From assembly GCA_023398575.1 (NCBI GenBank), contig JAEWSC010000001.1:1-45945 (forward strand): a stretch of 45,945 nucleotides of DNA, written 5' to 3'. Made by a program: the position numbers and the translations under genes. The DNA comes from Bacillota bacterium (GTDB lineage: Bacteria > Bacillota > Clostridia > Christensenellales > Aristaeellaceae). Positions 1 to 8,682 of the stretch are shown here, one piece after another (within the stretch, counting starts at the first letter, position 1; each line of letters starts with the position of its first letter). Below the pieces are notes generated by a model. That model was not told the DNA's origin, did not search any database, and was given only the letters and a program-made list of their open reading frames with translations.

Positions 1-142
1 GAACAGAATGGCGCACAATATCCATAACTGTGTTCAAATCACGCGATGCCGATAAGTCTTGAACGACGCGAAGCAATCGTTCCATTGTAAGAACATAGGT
101 GGATATGCCAAACAGGTTATTCTGATCAATTTTCTGACCCAT
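1..142 (-). CDS. N-terminal part of a GAF-domain protein (cut by window edge)
   Basis: Reading the minus strand from an ATG at 142 gives about 47 open codons that run off the window. A GGAGG box lies 5 nt upstream of the ATG. The segment with LLRVVQDLSASRDLN followed by VMDIVRH is the typical first helix of GAF sensor domains found in histidine kinases and diguanylate cyclases. The output domain lies outside the window, so only the GAF identity is proposed. A promoter (TTGAAA, 17 nt, TATACT at 334-306) points at it, leaving a leader of roughly 155 nt. It is divergent from the DUF2232 gene. Confidence 0.6.
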   Translation of the reverse strand, partial: MGQKIDQNNLFGISTYVLTMERLLRVVQDLSASRDLNTVMDIVRHSV

Positions 143-305
143 GGCGCCCTCCACTTGGCTCAAATGACAGTCATGAATAAGAGGAAATGGCCTAGCCGGT
201 ATCAACAAACCAAACTGTCATTCCAAACCAAGAATGAATGTGCATGTCGGTTTAGTAACAATTACGTCCCATTTGTGGGAATTTTGTCTAAATTTGCATG
301 ATTGT
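143..305 (-). other. Long 5' leader of the GAF gene
   Basis: This is the untranslated stretch between the inferred transcription start (about 299) and the ATG at 142. On the minus strand it holds a small hairpin, TCCCA with a four-base loop and TGGGA (280-267), followed directly by CG and later CUAAACC. This is loosely like the P2 region of c-di-GMP-I (GEMM) riboswitches, but the remaining conserved core was not found, so no riboswitch is called. No gene is visible on either strand here. Confidence 0.3.
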
Positions 306-334
306 AGTATATCATAAAGGTACCCGCATTTCAA
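306..334 (-). promoter_or_regulatory. Sigma-A-type promoter for the GAF gene
   Basis: On the minus strand, TTGAAA at 334-329, a 17-nt spacer, and TATACT at 311-306. This is close to consensus and directed at the gene starting at 142. Confidence 0.6.
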
Positions 335-412
335 TATACAAGCCTGTGATAGATAAATAACCAAATTAACCATTTAAGAAATGGCACGTATAATCTGTAA
401 CGGTTTCAACAA

Positions 413-441
413 TTGACGCACAATGCATTTTGCTTTACAAT
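413..441 (+). promoter_or_regulatory. Sigma-A-type promoter for the DUF2232-rplI-dnaB operon
   Basis: TTGACG at 413-418, a 17-nt spacer and TACAAT at 436-441. The expected start of transcription is near 448, about 50 nt before the first ATG, which is preceded by AAAGGAG. Confidence 0.7.
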
Positions 442-498
442 ATATAGAATCCATGTCTTAAGCCGCTTGAAAAGCGTGCCTTATAAAGGAGCTGTCCC

Positions 499-1545
499 AT
501 GGCCCATTATCCCTTGGTGCGCAATCTGAAGCTCTTGCCGCTATGTCTCATTGCTTTTGTGCTGCTTATAGCCGCGTCACTATTTCGGCCTCCCCTATTT
601 TTTGCGGTCTGCTTTTTCTCCCCAGTAATGCTTGCTGTCTGCGGCTTAACCACCGGCATTGCGCCGATGGCAGCCTTTTCACTGGTTCTGCCAGTTGTCG
701 CCTGGCTGCTGTTTGGAGAGACCCTTACGCCAGCCTTATGTGCTATTTATCTTGTGCCCTTTCTAATCGTTCATATTTATTGCTTTGCACGAAAAGTTCC
801 GTTCTGGCATATGGCCGCAGCCCATATTGCGGCCTTGGCAATCAGCCAGACCGCCATTCTTGCGATCCTGCGGCATTTTGTCGGTGGTAATCTATTCGTT
901 GGCGGTGCAGATTATCTGGTACAGTTGGTTGCAGAATCCCCAAATGGAAATGAATTATTACTGCTGTTACATAGGCTTAATCTGTTGCAGTTGCCTGAGG
1001 GTATGATATCGGCCATTAATTTTTCGATTGCCCAAGTCATGATGCCAAAGGCCCGTATTGAGCTTCTGAACGGTCTGCGTACATTTCTGGAGCTGTATCT
1101 ACCTGTTTTGCTGCCCACCGTAATTGTCAATAACGCCATTTTGGCCGGCGTGTTTGGCGTTGCCTTTCCTTTACTGGCTGCAAGAAGGTTGAAAGTTGAC
1201 GTTGTGCAGATGGAACCGTTTGCGACATGGCATTTGAGCAGTAGCGCGGGAGTCGTTGTCTTTTTGTTGGGACTGGGCAATCTTCTTTCCAGCGGCTTTC
1301 CCAACTCCTATCTGTCCCTTGCGGGAATGATGATGTCAGAAGCGTTTTTTATTGTTTTTGCCATACAGGGTGCTGCCATCATAGATTTCTTTCGAGCCCG
1401 CACCGGCGCATATACATCATTCAGGTGGCTGTGGCCCTGCGCAGTTTTTATAACGATACCCTGGCTGCTAATGATCATTGGCATAGCCGATCAGATAATG
1501 AATTTTAGAGGCTTACGAAAGCCAAAGAACAGGGAGGAAATTTGA
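499..1545 (+). CDS. DUF2232 (YybS-like) integral membrane protein
   Basis: This 348-residue, strongly hydrophobic protein has about eight predicted membrane segments and very few charged stretches. Its position directly before rplI and dnaB matches YybS (DUF2232) of Bacillota, which usually sits at the head of this cluster. The family function is not established; it resembles S-component-like membrane proteins. The start at 499 has AAAGGAG upstream and fits the promoter at 413-441. The stop codon is one base before the rplI ATG, so the two genes are translationally close. In many relatives gdpP (c-di-AMP phosphodiesterase) lies between yybS and rplI; it is absent here. Confidence 0.8.
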   Translation: MAHYPLVRNLKLLPLCLIAFVLLIAASLFRPPLFFAVCFFSPVMLAVCGLTTGIAPMAAFSLVLPVVAWLLFGETLTPALCAIYLVPFLIVHIYCFARKVPFWHMAAAHIAALAISQTAILAILRHFVGGNLFVGGADYLVQLVAESPNGNELLLLLHRLNLLQLPEGMISAINFSIAQVMMPKARIELLNGLRTFLELYLPVLLPTVIVNNAILAGVFGVAFPLLAARRLKVDVVQMEPFATWHLSSSAGVVVFLLGLGNLLSSGFPNSYLSLAGMMMSEAFFIVFAIQGAAIIDFFRARTGAYTSFRWLWPCAVFITIPWLLMIIGIADQIMNFRGLRKPKNREEI

Positions 1546-1546
1546 T

Positions 1547-1999
1547 ATGAAGGTTGTTCTGCTGCAGGATGTAAAGGGTACGGGCGCAAAAGACGAAATC
1601 ATCAACGTTTCCGATGGATTTGCGCGCAATTTTTTGTTTCCCCGTAAATGGGCTGTGGAAGCAACGCCTGGCGCAATGAAAGAAATCGAGCGCAAACGCG
1701 AAAACGAAGCCAAGAAGGAAGCAGCATTGCGCGCAGAAGCCCAGGCCAAAGCTCAGCTATTGCATGGCAAGGTCATACAGATAAACGCCCGCTCCGGCGA
1801 AAAGGGCCGGTTGTATGGCAGCATTACCGCTCAGGAAATAGCGGACGCCCTCAAGCAGCAGCATGGCGTTGTGGTTGACAAGCGCAAAATCGAACTGCCT
1901 GAACCTATCCGCCATGTGGGTGATGTGGATGTGACCGTATGGGTCTATCCAGGCATTACCACCACGATGAAGGTGCATGTGACAGCCTCCGAAAAGTAA
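1547..1999 (+). CDS. rplI: 50S ribosomal protein L9
   Basis: This 150-residue protein has the full L9 form. The N-terminal domain opens with MKVVLLQDVKGTG and a KDEIINVSDGFARNFLFP-type stretch. A long charged connecting helix of E/K/A-rich sequence follows (about 45-75), then the C-terminal rRNA-binding domain with GRLYGSITAQEIADAL. L9 binds 23S rRNA and spans from the L1 region of the large subunit. It is co-transcribed with the DUF2232 gene before it and dnaB after it. The AGGGAGG site lies in the last codons of the upstream gene. Confidence 0.97.
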   Translation: MKVVLLQDVKGTGAKDEIINVSDGFARNFLFPRKWAVEATPGAMKEIERKRENEAKKEAALRAEAQAKAQLLHGKVIQINARSGEKGRLYGSITAQEIADALKQQHGVVVDKRKIELPEPIRHVGDVDVTVWVYPGITTTMKVHVTASEK

Positions 2000-2020
2000 G
2001 TAAGCCTGGAGGTCGCGTGG

Positions 2021-3370
2021 ATGGAAACCGGACAGAACAGGGCAGTGCCCCCCCATAGCCTGGAAGCTGAACGGTCGGTGCTGGGCGCCATGATGCAAGA
2101 CCCCGCGGCTGTGATGATGTCGGCGGAGCTACTTACAGCAGATGATTTTTATGCCCCCGCTCACAGGGAGATTTTTTCTGCTATGCGCACGCTGCATACA
2201 TCTGGCAGTCCTGTGGATCTGGTGACAGTAGACAGCGAACTAAACCGCCGTGGAACACTGGAAGGTGTCGGCGGCACCGCCTACCTGATTGAGGTCTCAC
2301 AATACGTACCCACCACTGCCAATATTAAAGCATATGTCGCTATCGTATCTGAAAAATCCACCTTGCGCAGGCTGATCCTAGCCTCGCAGCAAATCAGTAC
2401 TGAAAGCTATGCCCAGCAGGACCCGGTGCCGGAGATATTGAACCACGCCGAAAAAGCCATCTTTGATATCGTTATGCGCCGCTCCAGCGGTGATGCGCTG
2501 ATCAAGGTAGACGAAATACTGACCACTACCTACGAAAAAATTGAAGAGCTGGCGCGATTAAAAGGTCAGATCAATGGTGTTCCCTCCGGTTTTTATGATC
2601 TGGATAATCTGCTGACCGGTATGCATTCCGGTGAACTGATTTTGATCGGTGCCCGTCCATCTATGGGTAAAACGAGCCTTGCCATGAACATCGCCCAGCA
2701 CGCCTGTTTTCGGGCGGACAAGACCGTGGCAGTCTTTAGTTTGGAAATGCCCCGCGAGCAAATTGTCATGCGTATGCTCTGCTCGGAGGCGAAAATCAAT
2801 CTGCAAAAGGTGCGTACCGGTACACTGAAGGATGATGATTGGGTGAAGCTGGCCAAGGTGCTCGGCCCCATCGCCGCATCGCCCATGTATATTGATGATA
2901 CCGCCGGCCTGACGCCCACCCAGATGCGCAGCCGCTGCCGCCGGCTCATGATGGATAGCGGACTGGACATGATTGTAGTGGACTATCTGCAGTTGATGGG
3001 CAGCGACAAAAAAACCGAAAACAGACAGCTGGAAGTCAGTGAAATTTCACGTCAGCTAAAAAGCATCGCCTTGGAATTAAAGGTGCCGTTGGTTGCCTGC
3101 GCTCAGTTATCCCGCGCACTGGCAAGCCGTCAGGATAAGCGGCCCGTACTTAGCGACTTGCGCGATTCCGGCTCGATTGAACAGGACGCCGACGTGGTTA
3201 TGTTCATACACCGCGAAGGCTACTATAATATGACCGGTGGCCAGGAGGACAACATGGGTGAAATCATTCTGGCCAAGCAGCGTAACGGCCCCCTTGGCAC
3301 AGTAAAGGTTGGCTGGCTCAGCGAATATGCTACGTACACCAATCCAGCGGGGTTTGATGCGCCTTTTTGA
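2021..3370 (+). CDS. dnaB: Replicative DNA helicase DnaB
   Basis: This 449-residue protein has the two DnaB domains. The N-terminal helical domain runs over about 1-110 with PHSLEAERSVLGAMM near the start. The RecA-like C-terminal ATPase has Walker A GARPSMGKTS, a DYLQLM Walker B segment, and the RDSGSIEQDAD and KQRNGP (arginine finger) motifs. It unwinds DNA at the replication fork as a hexamer. No intein or insertion is seen, and the length is normal. It follows rplI by 21 nt in the same operon, as in many Bacillota. Confidence 0.97.
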   Translation: METGQNRAVPPHSLEAERSVLGAMMQDPAAVMMSAELLTADDFYAPAHREIFSAMRTLHTSGSPVDLVTVDSELNRRGTLEGVGGTAYLIEVSQYVPTTANIKAYVAIVSEKSTLRRLILASQQISTESYAQQDPVPEILNHAEKAIFDIVMRRSSGDALIKVDEILTTTYEKIEELARLKGQINGVPSGFYDLDNLLTGMHSGELILIGARPSMGKTSLAMNIAQHACFRADKTVAVFSLEMPREQIVMRMLCSEAKINLQKVRTGTLKDDDWVKLAKVLGPIAASPMYIDDTAGLTPTQMRSRCRRLMMDSGLDMIVVDYLQLMGSDKKTENRQLEVSEISRQLKSIALELKVPLVACAQLSRALASRQDKRPVLSDLRDSGSIEQDADVVMFIHREGYYNMTGGQEDNMGEIILAKQRNGPLGTVKVGWLSEYATYTNPAGFDAPF

Positions 3371-3395
3371 AATCGATTAAAGGAGTCTTGCAAGC

Positions 3396-4376
3396 ATGGA
3401 GCAGACGGCTGTTTCCCAATTTATCAAGGATATGCGGTTTGAAGGGTTTTTACTGGTTCGCTCCAGTGAGCAGCGGACTGCCACCAGCGGCAGCCGCTAT
3501 CTGGATATGAACCTGGCGGACAAATCCGGCGAGATAAATGCCAAAATGTGGGATGGAACCGTGACTGCCCCGCCTGTGGGCTCGGCCATCAAGCTGCGAG
3601 GCGTTGTTTTGGAATATAACGGACGCCTGCAATTTCGTGTGGACAAAATGCGGCCTGTCGAGCCTCAGGATCAAATGGATCTTGCTCTTTTAACACCTTG
3701 TGCTCCCCAACCACCCGAGGAGATGCAGGATGTATTGAAAAAGGTTATCGACGGTATGACGCGGGAGCCGCTGAAAGCATTGCTGAACGAAGTGCTGCGT
3801 ATGGCCGGTGACCAGCTTGCCTATTATCCAGCCGCACAGCGCTTGCACCATGCGGAACGCAGTGGACTTTTGCATCACACCACCAGCATGTTAAGAACTG
3901 CCGACGCCATTCTCGCCTGCTATCCCTTTTTGGATGCAGATCTGGTAAGAGCCGGTGTAATTCTCCATGACCTTGGAAAAATATCGGAGATGGATAGCGA
4001 CAGCTTTGGCAACGTCAGCGATTACACCACCGACGGGTTATTGGTAGGCCACCTGGTGCGGGGTGTCGCGCAGCTGCGCGAGGCGGCGTCAAGGGTACAA
4101 GTGGATGGTGAACTCGTTCTGTTGCTGGAGCATATGATTATCAGCCATCATGGCGAACCTGAATACGGCAGTCCACGCCGGCCCATGTTTCCCGAAGCAG
4201 AGGCGCTGCATTGGATCGACTTGCTTGACGCCCGCATGAATGAAATGCAAGGTATATTGGATAGAGTGCCCGAAGGCTCTTTCAGCGAAAAAATATGGTC
4301 TCTGGACAGGCGTGTATATCATCCCAGATACGGCAGCCTAACAGAGAAGGAAGCCAGCCAAGCGCTTACAGATTAA
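3396..4376 (+). CDS. OB-fold/HD-domain 3'-5' exoribonuclease, YhaM-like
   Basis: This 326-residue protein combines an N-terminal OB-fold (about 1-90, with the nucleic-acid-binding strand pattern around LDMNLADKSGEINAKMWD) and an HD phosphohydrolase domain. HD residues are visible as the H of RSGLLHHT, HDLGK, and H-H in MIISHHGE. This matches YhaM (CBF1) of Bacillus, a 3'-5' exonuclease acting on RNA and single-stranded DNA; YhaM is about 314 residues. It follows dnaB by 25 nt and is closed by a strong terminator, so it is probably the last gene of the operon. Confidence 0.88.
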   Translation: MEQTAVSQFIKDMRFEGFLLVRSSEQRTATSGSRYLDMNLADKSGEINAKMWDGTVTAPPVGSAIKLRGVVLEYNGRLQFRVDKMRPVEPQDQMDLALLTPCAPQPPEEMQDVLKKVIDGMTREPLKALLNEVLRMAGDQLAYYPAAQRLHHAERSGLLHHTTSMLRTADAILACYPFLDADLVRAGVILHDLGKISEMDSDSFGNVSDYTTDGLLVGHLVRGVAQLREAASRVQVDGELVLLLEHMIISHHGEPEYGSPRRPMFPEAEALHWIDLLDARMNEMQGILDRVPEGSFSEKIWSLDRRVYHPRYGSLTEKEASQALTD

Positions 4377-4387
4377 GTATCGGTTGA

Positions 4388-4427
4388 CGCCGCTTTCATC
4401 TGCTGGTACAATGAAAGCGGCGTTTTT
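4388..4427 (+). terminator. Intrinsic terminator of the dnaB operon
   Basis: A 12-bp perfect stem (4388-4399 with 4411-4422, GC-rich base) is followed by TTTTT at 4423-4427. Confidence 0.92.
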
Positions 4428-4445
4428 CGCAATTTGTTACGCTTA

Positions 4446-4475
4446 TTGAATACGGGAATGAATTTCATGCATAAT
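4446..4475 (+). promoter_or_regulatory. Possible promoter of the lipoprotein gene
   Basis: TTGAAT at 4446-4451 and CATAAT at 4470-4475 with an 18-nt spacer. The upstream terminator requires some promoter in this interval. Confidence 0.45.
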
Positions 4476-4532
4476 ACGTTCTATTTTTGTTGAGAATCTA
4501 CACATGACTCGGCAACGGATGGAGGAAAAATC

Positions 4533-5330
4533 ATGACACGAAAAATCAGCATAGCTATTCTGCTGTGCGTGCTGCTGGCTGTTTTATCTGGCTGCGCTTC
4601 ACAAGAGTATTTTGAACTCGCTACGCAAAAGCCGATGGATCAAACGCCGGCTACCCCTTCGCCGACACCAGCGGACACACAAGGCGATGAAGGCGATGGC
4701 TATGCAGAAGACGCCATTAATGAGGAAGGCATAAACGGCACAACTTCCGAAATACCGGTTGAGGAAGTCTCTTCCATGGCGTATCCGTATGCCGGCGCGA
4801 CACCGATTCCCCTGGACCCTATTGATATGCCTACCCCCACACCCAGGCCAGAACTTACCTTTGCTTATCAACCTTATGAATCCACCAAGCTTGGTTTAAA
4901 GTTTGAAGGTCCTATAGGCTGGCTGATAGATGAATCATCAGACGACACTTTGACCCTCACCGAGCCCGCCGAGCAGCAGAAGGATGGTTATACCGCCTTC
5001 ATGACACTGCGCAAAACGCCTGCAAGCAAGGAATATACCAAGAATGACTTGGTCAAGGAAGTTAAGGATAATTTGGATACCATTGGCGCTACCAACTATG
5101 TCGATTTTCGTCCGTCCCAAACAGCGGATAGAACCTTGATCGACCACGAGGGCGTTTACGCCAACTACGAAGGTACGCTGATAGGCGGTGTGCGCGTTCG
5201 CGGCAGGGTACATGTGACCTGCATTGACAAAACGCTGTATATTGTACATTTTTCTCATCCGGCAGGTTACAATACAGATTATCTGCAAAATCATGGCAAG
5301 TTAAGGGAGACATTGGCCCTTACAAAATGA
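4533..5330 (+). CDS. Lipoprotein with a proline/threonine-rich linker
   Basis: This 265-residue protein has a type II signal peptide with lipobox LSGC (Cys at about 21), so it should be anchored outside the cytoplasmic membrane. Residues about 35-110 are low-complexity and rich in T, P, D and E (a spacer through the wall). The remaining ~150 residues form a folded domain starting with a KLGLKFEGPIGWLI-type segment. The pattern of strands and the length resemble the PsbP/LpqN-like fold, but this is only an impression. A GGAGG site precedes ATG 4533. It is a single-gene unit between two terminators. No enzymatic motif is visible. Confidence 0.75.
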   Translation: MTRKISIAILLCVLLAVLSGCASQEYFELATQKPMDQTPATPSPTPADTQGDEGDGYAEDAINEEGINGTTSEIPVEEVSSMAYPYAGATPIPLDPIDMPTPTPRPELTFAYQPYESTKLGLKFEGPIGWLIDESSDDTLTLTEPAEQQKDGYTAFMTLRKTPASKEYTKNDLVKEVKDNLDTIGATNYVDFRPSQTADRTLIDHEGVYANYEGTLIGGVRVRGRVHVTCIDKTLYIVHFSHPAGYNTDYLQNHGKLRETLALTK

Positions 5331-5344
5331 AAATTTGCCGTCTT

Positions 5345-5372
5345 AGGCCGCCAAACAGGGCGGCCTTTTTTT
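5345..5372 (+). terminator. Intrinsic terminator after the lipoprotein gene
   Basis: Stem AGGCCGCC (5345-5352) with GGCGGCCT (5359-5366), a 6-nt loop, then a run of seven T ending at 5372. Confidence 0.92.
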
Positions 5373-5438
5373 ACATACGTACGGCATATAATGGACTGTT
5401 GCCAATCGATTTTGCTACATAGCAGCATAACCCTTTGG

Positions 5439-5467
5439 TTGCACCAAAAGCCTGCCTATGCTACAAT
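5439..5467 (+). promoter_or_regulatory. Sigma-A-type promoter of the membrane acyltransferase gene
   Basis: TTGCAC at 5439-5444, a 17-nt spacer, TACAAT at 5462-5467. Transcription would start near 5474. That rules out the upstream ATG at 5391 and makes the TTG at 5508 the best start. Confidence 0.7.
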
Positions 5468-5507
5468 AAACACCATATCCATGTCGAAAAAAAGGGAGGC
5501 TGCGCGG

Positions 5508-7598
5508 TTGCTAAATAAAAAATATGCGAGTATCGCCCGCACGCGCAGCGCCATGATGACGCTGATGTCCTTAAGCACACTATATGCTTTTATGTATTCC
5601 ATGCTGGTATCCAAAGCGCTTGTCTCCATGCCCATCTTTGGCGGAGCGCTATTTATGAGTGGCCAGGCGGCAGCAGTTTTCTTTCGGGGTTATGCCGAAG
5701 AATCCAGAACATATATCAGTCTGCGGACACGTTGGCTAGCCCCTATTATGCTGACGATGCTTTTGCTATCCAATTTCTTTCTGCTCATGATTTATCCCAT
5801 CACGCTGGAAAATCCTGCTGTATGGATTCTTTTTGCTATTGTACTGGGTATCACCATGCGCGGTACGCTTTGCCGCCGTGTGCTTCGGCGGTATGTAAAC
5901 GGACGCTTATCCAAGGAACGCTTTCTCGTATTCACGATTCTCTTTCATGCCGTACCCGCCGCAGTAGTGGCCCTGCTTTTAACTTGGAGCATCGATCAAC
6001 TGCCTGCCTGGCAGATGTTCGGTGGTTTCCTGCTAAGCGCCGTACTGGAAGCTTATTCTCTTTGGAAGGAACGCGGTCAACTGCACTTGCCTGAAGACCA
6101 GCCGACGTTAGCTGATTCCTTTCGCACCTTAAGCCATGACTTGCGCCAAATGAACGCATTTACCTCTTATGAATGGATGCACAATCTGATTCTGATGGCG
6201 CTGCAGATAACGCTTGTAATGGTTTACAGTTTTATTGCGACATCCGCCCAGGAGATATTGACGTGCATGCTGCTTTCGCTGATATGTACCTTGGTTGCCA
6301 GGGAGCTTACCGACTGGGTGCTGGCCCATACCAAGCACCGTGATCCGGACCCTGCCTACCTTTTGTTGATTGGTCTTTGTTTCTGGCTATATGGCCTAAT
6401 CCTGTTTTCACAGCAGCTTTCCGGTAGCCTTACCTATTTTCACGCTTACATTTCCTTAGCTCTATGTTCCGCGGGCGCTACAATCAGTGCAACATGTCTT
6501 GCCGGAATGGAAAGGCATATGCTTCGGGTTGCCCAATTTGGTAATGTTGAGGACCTTAGCGGGTATTCTCTCATGCGCAGCGCCGGCCGGGAAGCCGCTG
6601 TACTTTTTGGGCAAATGCTAGCGTTATTGCTTTTAACGCTTCTCTGCTTTATGAATGGCTTTAATTTGCCCCGGGATGCAGAAAGTCTTGTAAGAAGCTT
6701 CCGGCCTATTCTGGTCATTCCCGCGCTTTTGCTAGTGCTTGGCGCTATGCTCAGCGTGTTGAAATTTCCACTGACCAAGCGCTATCTAAAAAAGCTGCAG
6801 CGCTTTTTGCAGCTGCAAAAAGACGGAGAAGAGAATGCCCCTATGAAGCAGCAGCTGGAGACTGTGGTGATAAGGCGTCACAAAAGGCGTTACGGCATCA
6901 AGGTGCTGATGTTTTTGCTGCGGCCATTTTACTATCATAAGCTCCGCGGCCGGGAAAATGTTCCCTCAGGGGCAGATGGCCGTCTGGTGTTCATCTGCAA
7001 TCACGGTGAGTTGTATGGCCCAGTGGTTACCAACCTGTACATTCCCTTCTCCTTTCGCCCCTGGACCATCAGCGACATGATGGATAACAAAGAGAATGTA
7101 ACAGAATACTGCTATCAATACACCTTTAAACGGCAGAAATGGCTGCCGGAGAAGCTGAAACTGCCGCTATCCCGCCTATTGGCGCCACTGTTCATCTGGA
7201 CAATGCATTCTATCGAGAGTATCCCCGTATACAGGCATAAACCCAGGGAACTGATGACCACTTTTCGTCTGTCGGTGGAAGCGATGCAAGCAGAGGATAA
7301 CCTGCTCATCTTCCCCGAGAATCCAGATGCCGCATCCCTTGACAAGCCAGGCTATCTCCGCAAAGGCATCGGCGAATTCTTTACCGGCTTTGCCATGTTA
7401 GCCCCGTTATACTTTAACAAGACCGGCAAGAGGGCCATCTTCGTGCCTGTTTATGCAAGCAGGGAAAAGCGCATTATATCCTTTGGCAAGGGTATCGAGT
7501 ACGACCCCGATAACAACCCTACCGAAGAAAAGATGCGCATCGTACAAGAGCTTCGCACTGCGATGCTGGAAATGGATCAAAATATAGGCCATTTATAG
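5508..7598 (+). CDS. Polytopic membrane protein fused to a PlsC-like acyltransferase domain
   Basis: With the TTG start at 5508 (AAGGGAGG 8 nt upstream, downstream of the promoter) the protein has 696 residues. The first ~430 residues hold about 12 hydrophobic segments in an MFS-like layout. The C-terminal ~200 residues look like a glycerolipid acyltransferase: a YHKLRGRENVPS entry, the NHGELYG segment near His499, and FPENPDA in place of the usual FPEG-R motif. The canonical HX4D motif is altered, with Gly where Asp is expected five residues after His499. The arrangement resembles Aas-type fusions of a lysophospholipid flippase and an acyltransferase, suggesting work on membrane lipids. Activity is uncertain because of the missing Asp. 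Its TAG stop overlaps the convergent azlD stop by 6 nt. Confidence 0.75.
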   Translation: MLNKKYASIARTRSAMMTLMSLSTLYAFMYSMLVSKALVSMPIFGGALFMSGQAAAVFFRGYAEESRTYISLRTRWLAPIMLTMLLLSNFFLLMIYPITLENPAVWILFAIVLGITMRGTLCRRVLRRYVNGRLSKERFLVFTILFHAVPAAVVALLLTWSIDQLPAWQMFGGFLLSAVLEAYSLWKERGQLHLPEDQPTLADSFRTLSHDLRQMNAFTSYEWMHNLILMALQITLVMVYSFIATSAQEILTCMLLSLICTLVARELTDWVLAHTKHRDPDPAYLLLIGLCFWLYGLILFSQQLSGSLTYFHAYISLALCSAGATISATCLAGMERHMLRVAQFGNVEDLSGYSLMRSAGREAAVLFGQMLALLLLTLLCFMNGFNLPRDAESLVRSFRPILVIPALLLVLGAMLSVLKFPLTKRYLKKLQRFLQLQKDGEENAPMKQQLETVVIRRHKRRYGIKVLMFLLRPFYYHKLRGRENVPSGADGRLVFICNHGELYGPVVTNLYIPFSFRPWTISDMMDNKENVTEYCYQYTFKRQKWLPEKLKLPLSRLLAPLFIWTMHSIESIPVYRHKPRELMTTFRLSVEAMQAEDNLLIFPENPDAASLDKPGYLRKGIGEFFTGFAMLAPLYFNKTGKRAIFVPVYASREKRIISFGKGIEYDPDNNPTEEKMRIVQELRTAMLEMDQNIGHL

Positions 7599-7916
7599 TA
7601 TTGCAATCAAAATCATATACAGAATCGTGGAAGCCGCAATGCTCAGAATGACACTGCGCCTTAGAATATGAAGGCCGACTGTGGCAAGTCCGGCTACGAT
7701 TTCAGGCAGACCGTAAGGAAACTGATCAAACCGCACAGATTTGAAGCAATATACCACTAACATCCCCATTACTGCATGGGGAAGCACCCTGCCCAGATAC
7801 CGTATGAAAGGCGGAGTGTTTTTCGCCTTGGGAAAAAGCACAAACGGTACAACCCGGACGAGCAACGTCCCCATGGCAATGACCGCCACCGTTATGGCTG
7901 CTTGCAGACCGTTCAT
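7593..7916 (-). CDS. azlD: AzlD-family branched-chain amino acid transport subunit
   Basis: This 107-residue protein has about four membrane segments and the AzlD family pattern (LLVRVVPFVLF near the N-terminus, PPFIRYLGRVLPHAVMGMLVVYC). AzlD is the small partner of AzlC in export of branched-chain amino acids and analogues. The start overlaps the azlC stop by 4 nt (ATGA), giving translational coupling. The 3' end overlaps the convergent acyltransferase gene by 6 nt, leaving no room for a separate terminator between them. Confidence 0.92.
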   Translation of the reverse strand: MNGLQAAITVAVIAMGTLLVRVVPFVLFPKAKNTPPFIRYLGRVLPHAVMGMLVVYCFKSVRFDQFPYGLPEIVAGLATVGLHILRRSVILSIAASTILYMILIAIL

Positions 7917-8659
7917 TCTGCCACCTTCCCTTCAAAGGTTTTGCGAAAGGCAGCAAACAGTATAAGCAAGCCGCCCATGGCCGGTATCAAGAAGTTGTCT
8001 GGTCCGAATATTGCAAGGCTAACAATGGAAACGCAAACGCCTATCAAAGCCGGTCCATGAGCCAAAAAAAGGTTCTTAACCGCCTTCTCCTTCTCAACTC
8101 CCAACCATTGCTCCACAAAGATCACAAGAAAAAGTGCCGTCATGGCAAAAGCGATCCCATCTGTATCAAAAACCAGCCATTCACCCGCAAGGCTGCCTAT
8201 TAGCGAGCCTATCACCCAATAAGCTTGGTTAAAAAGGGATATACAAAAAAAAGCATCATAATCTGCAGCGGTTTTTGGCGGCTCCATACCGCTCAATAGC
8301 GCATACGTTTCATCCGTCAATGAAAAAACCATGTATGGTTTACGCCAACCCATCTTTTCAAAGGGCTCAAGCATAGAAAGCCCGTAAAACAAATGCCTGG
8401 CGTTGACCAACAACGTCATAATCAGCGCCGTCAGCGGTGAAAAGGCCGCTGCCATAAGACCCGCTGCCACAAACTGCATAGAGCCTGCATAAATGAAAAG
8501 GCTCATCGCCAAAGCCCACAAGGGTCCAAACCCTTTCGCGCGCAGCACTATCCCAAAGGCAGTTCCTAGGAAAAGATATCCCGCCATTACCGGAATGGTG
8601 CGGGGAAAAGCGGCCTTTGCGGCCGCCTTAAAGATATGCTTGGAATTATTCTTTTGCAT
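7913..8659 (-). CDS. azlC: AzlC-family branched-chain amino acid exporter
   Basis: This 248-residue membrane protein has the AzlC signature: FPRTIPVMAGYLFLGTAFGI, then YAGSMQFVAAGL and the NARHLFYGLSML loop. Together with AzlD it should export branched-chain amino acids; the exact substrate is not readable from sequence. The AAGGAG box is 13 nt from ATG 8659, longer than usual, but no better start is present. It lies 23 nt after the M20-like gene and 4-nt-overlaps azlD, so the three are probably one operon. Confidence 0.93.
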   Translation of the reverse strand: MQKNNSKHIFKAAAKAAFPRTIPVMAGYLFLGTAFGIVLRAKGFGPLWALAMSLFIYAGSMQFVAAGLMAAAFSPLTALIMTLLVNARHLFYGLSMLEPFEKMGWRKPYMVFSLTDETYALLSGMEPPKTAADYDAFFCISLFNQAYWVIGSLIGSLAGEWLVFDTDGIAFAMTALFLVIFVEQWLGVEKEKAVKNLFLAHGPALIGVCVSIVSLAIFGPDNFLIPAMGGLLILFAAFRKTFEGKVAE

Positions 8660-8682
8660 GGATGGATTTGTACTCCTTTGTA

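Noticed and set aside
5391..5507. Upstream in-frame extension of the membrane acyltransferase gene
   Set aside because: It lies before and across the promoter at 5439-5467, and the TTG at 5508 has a much better ribosome binding site.
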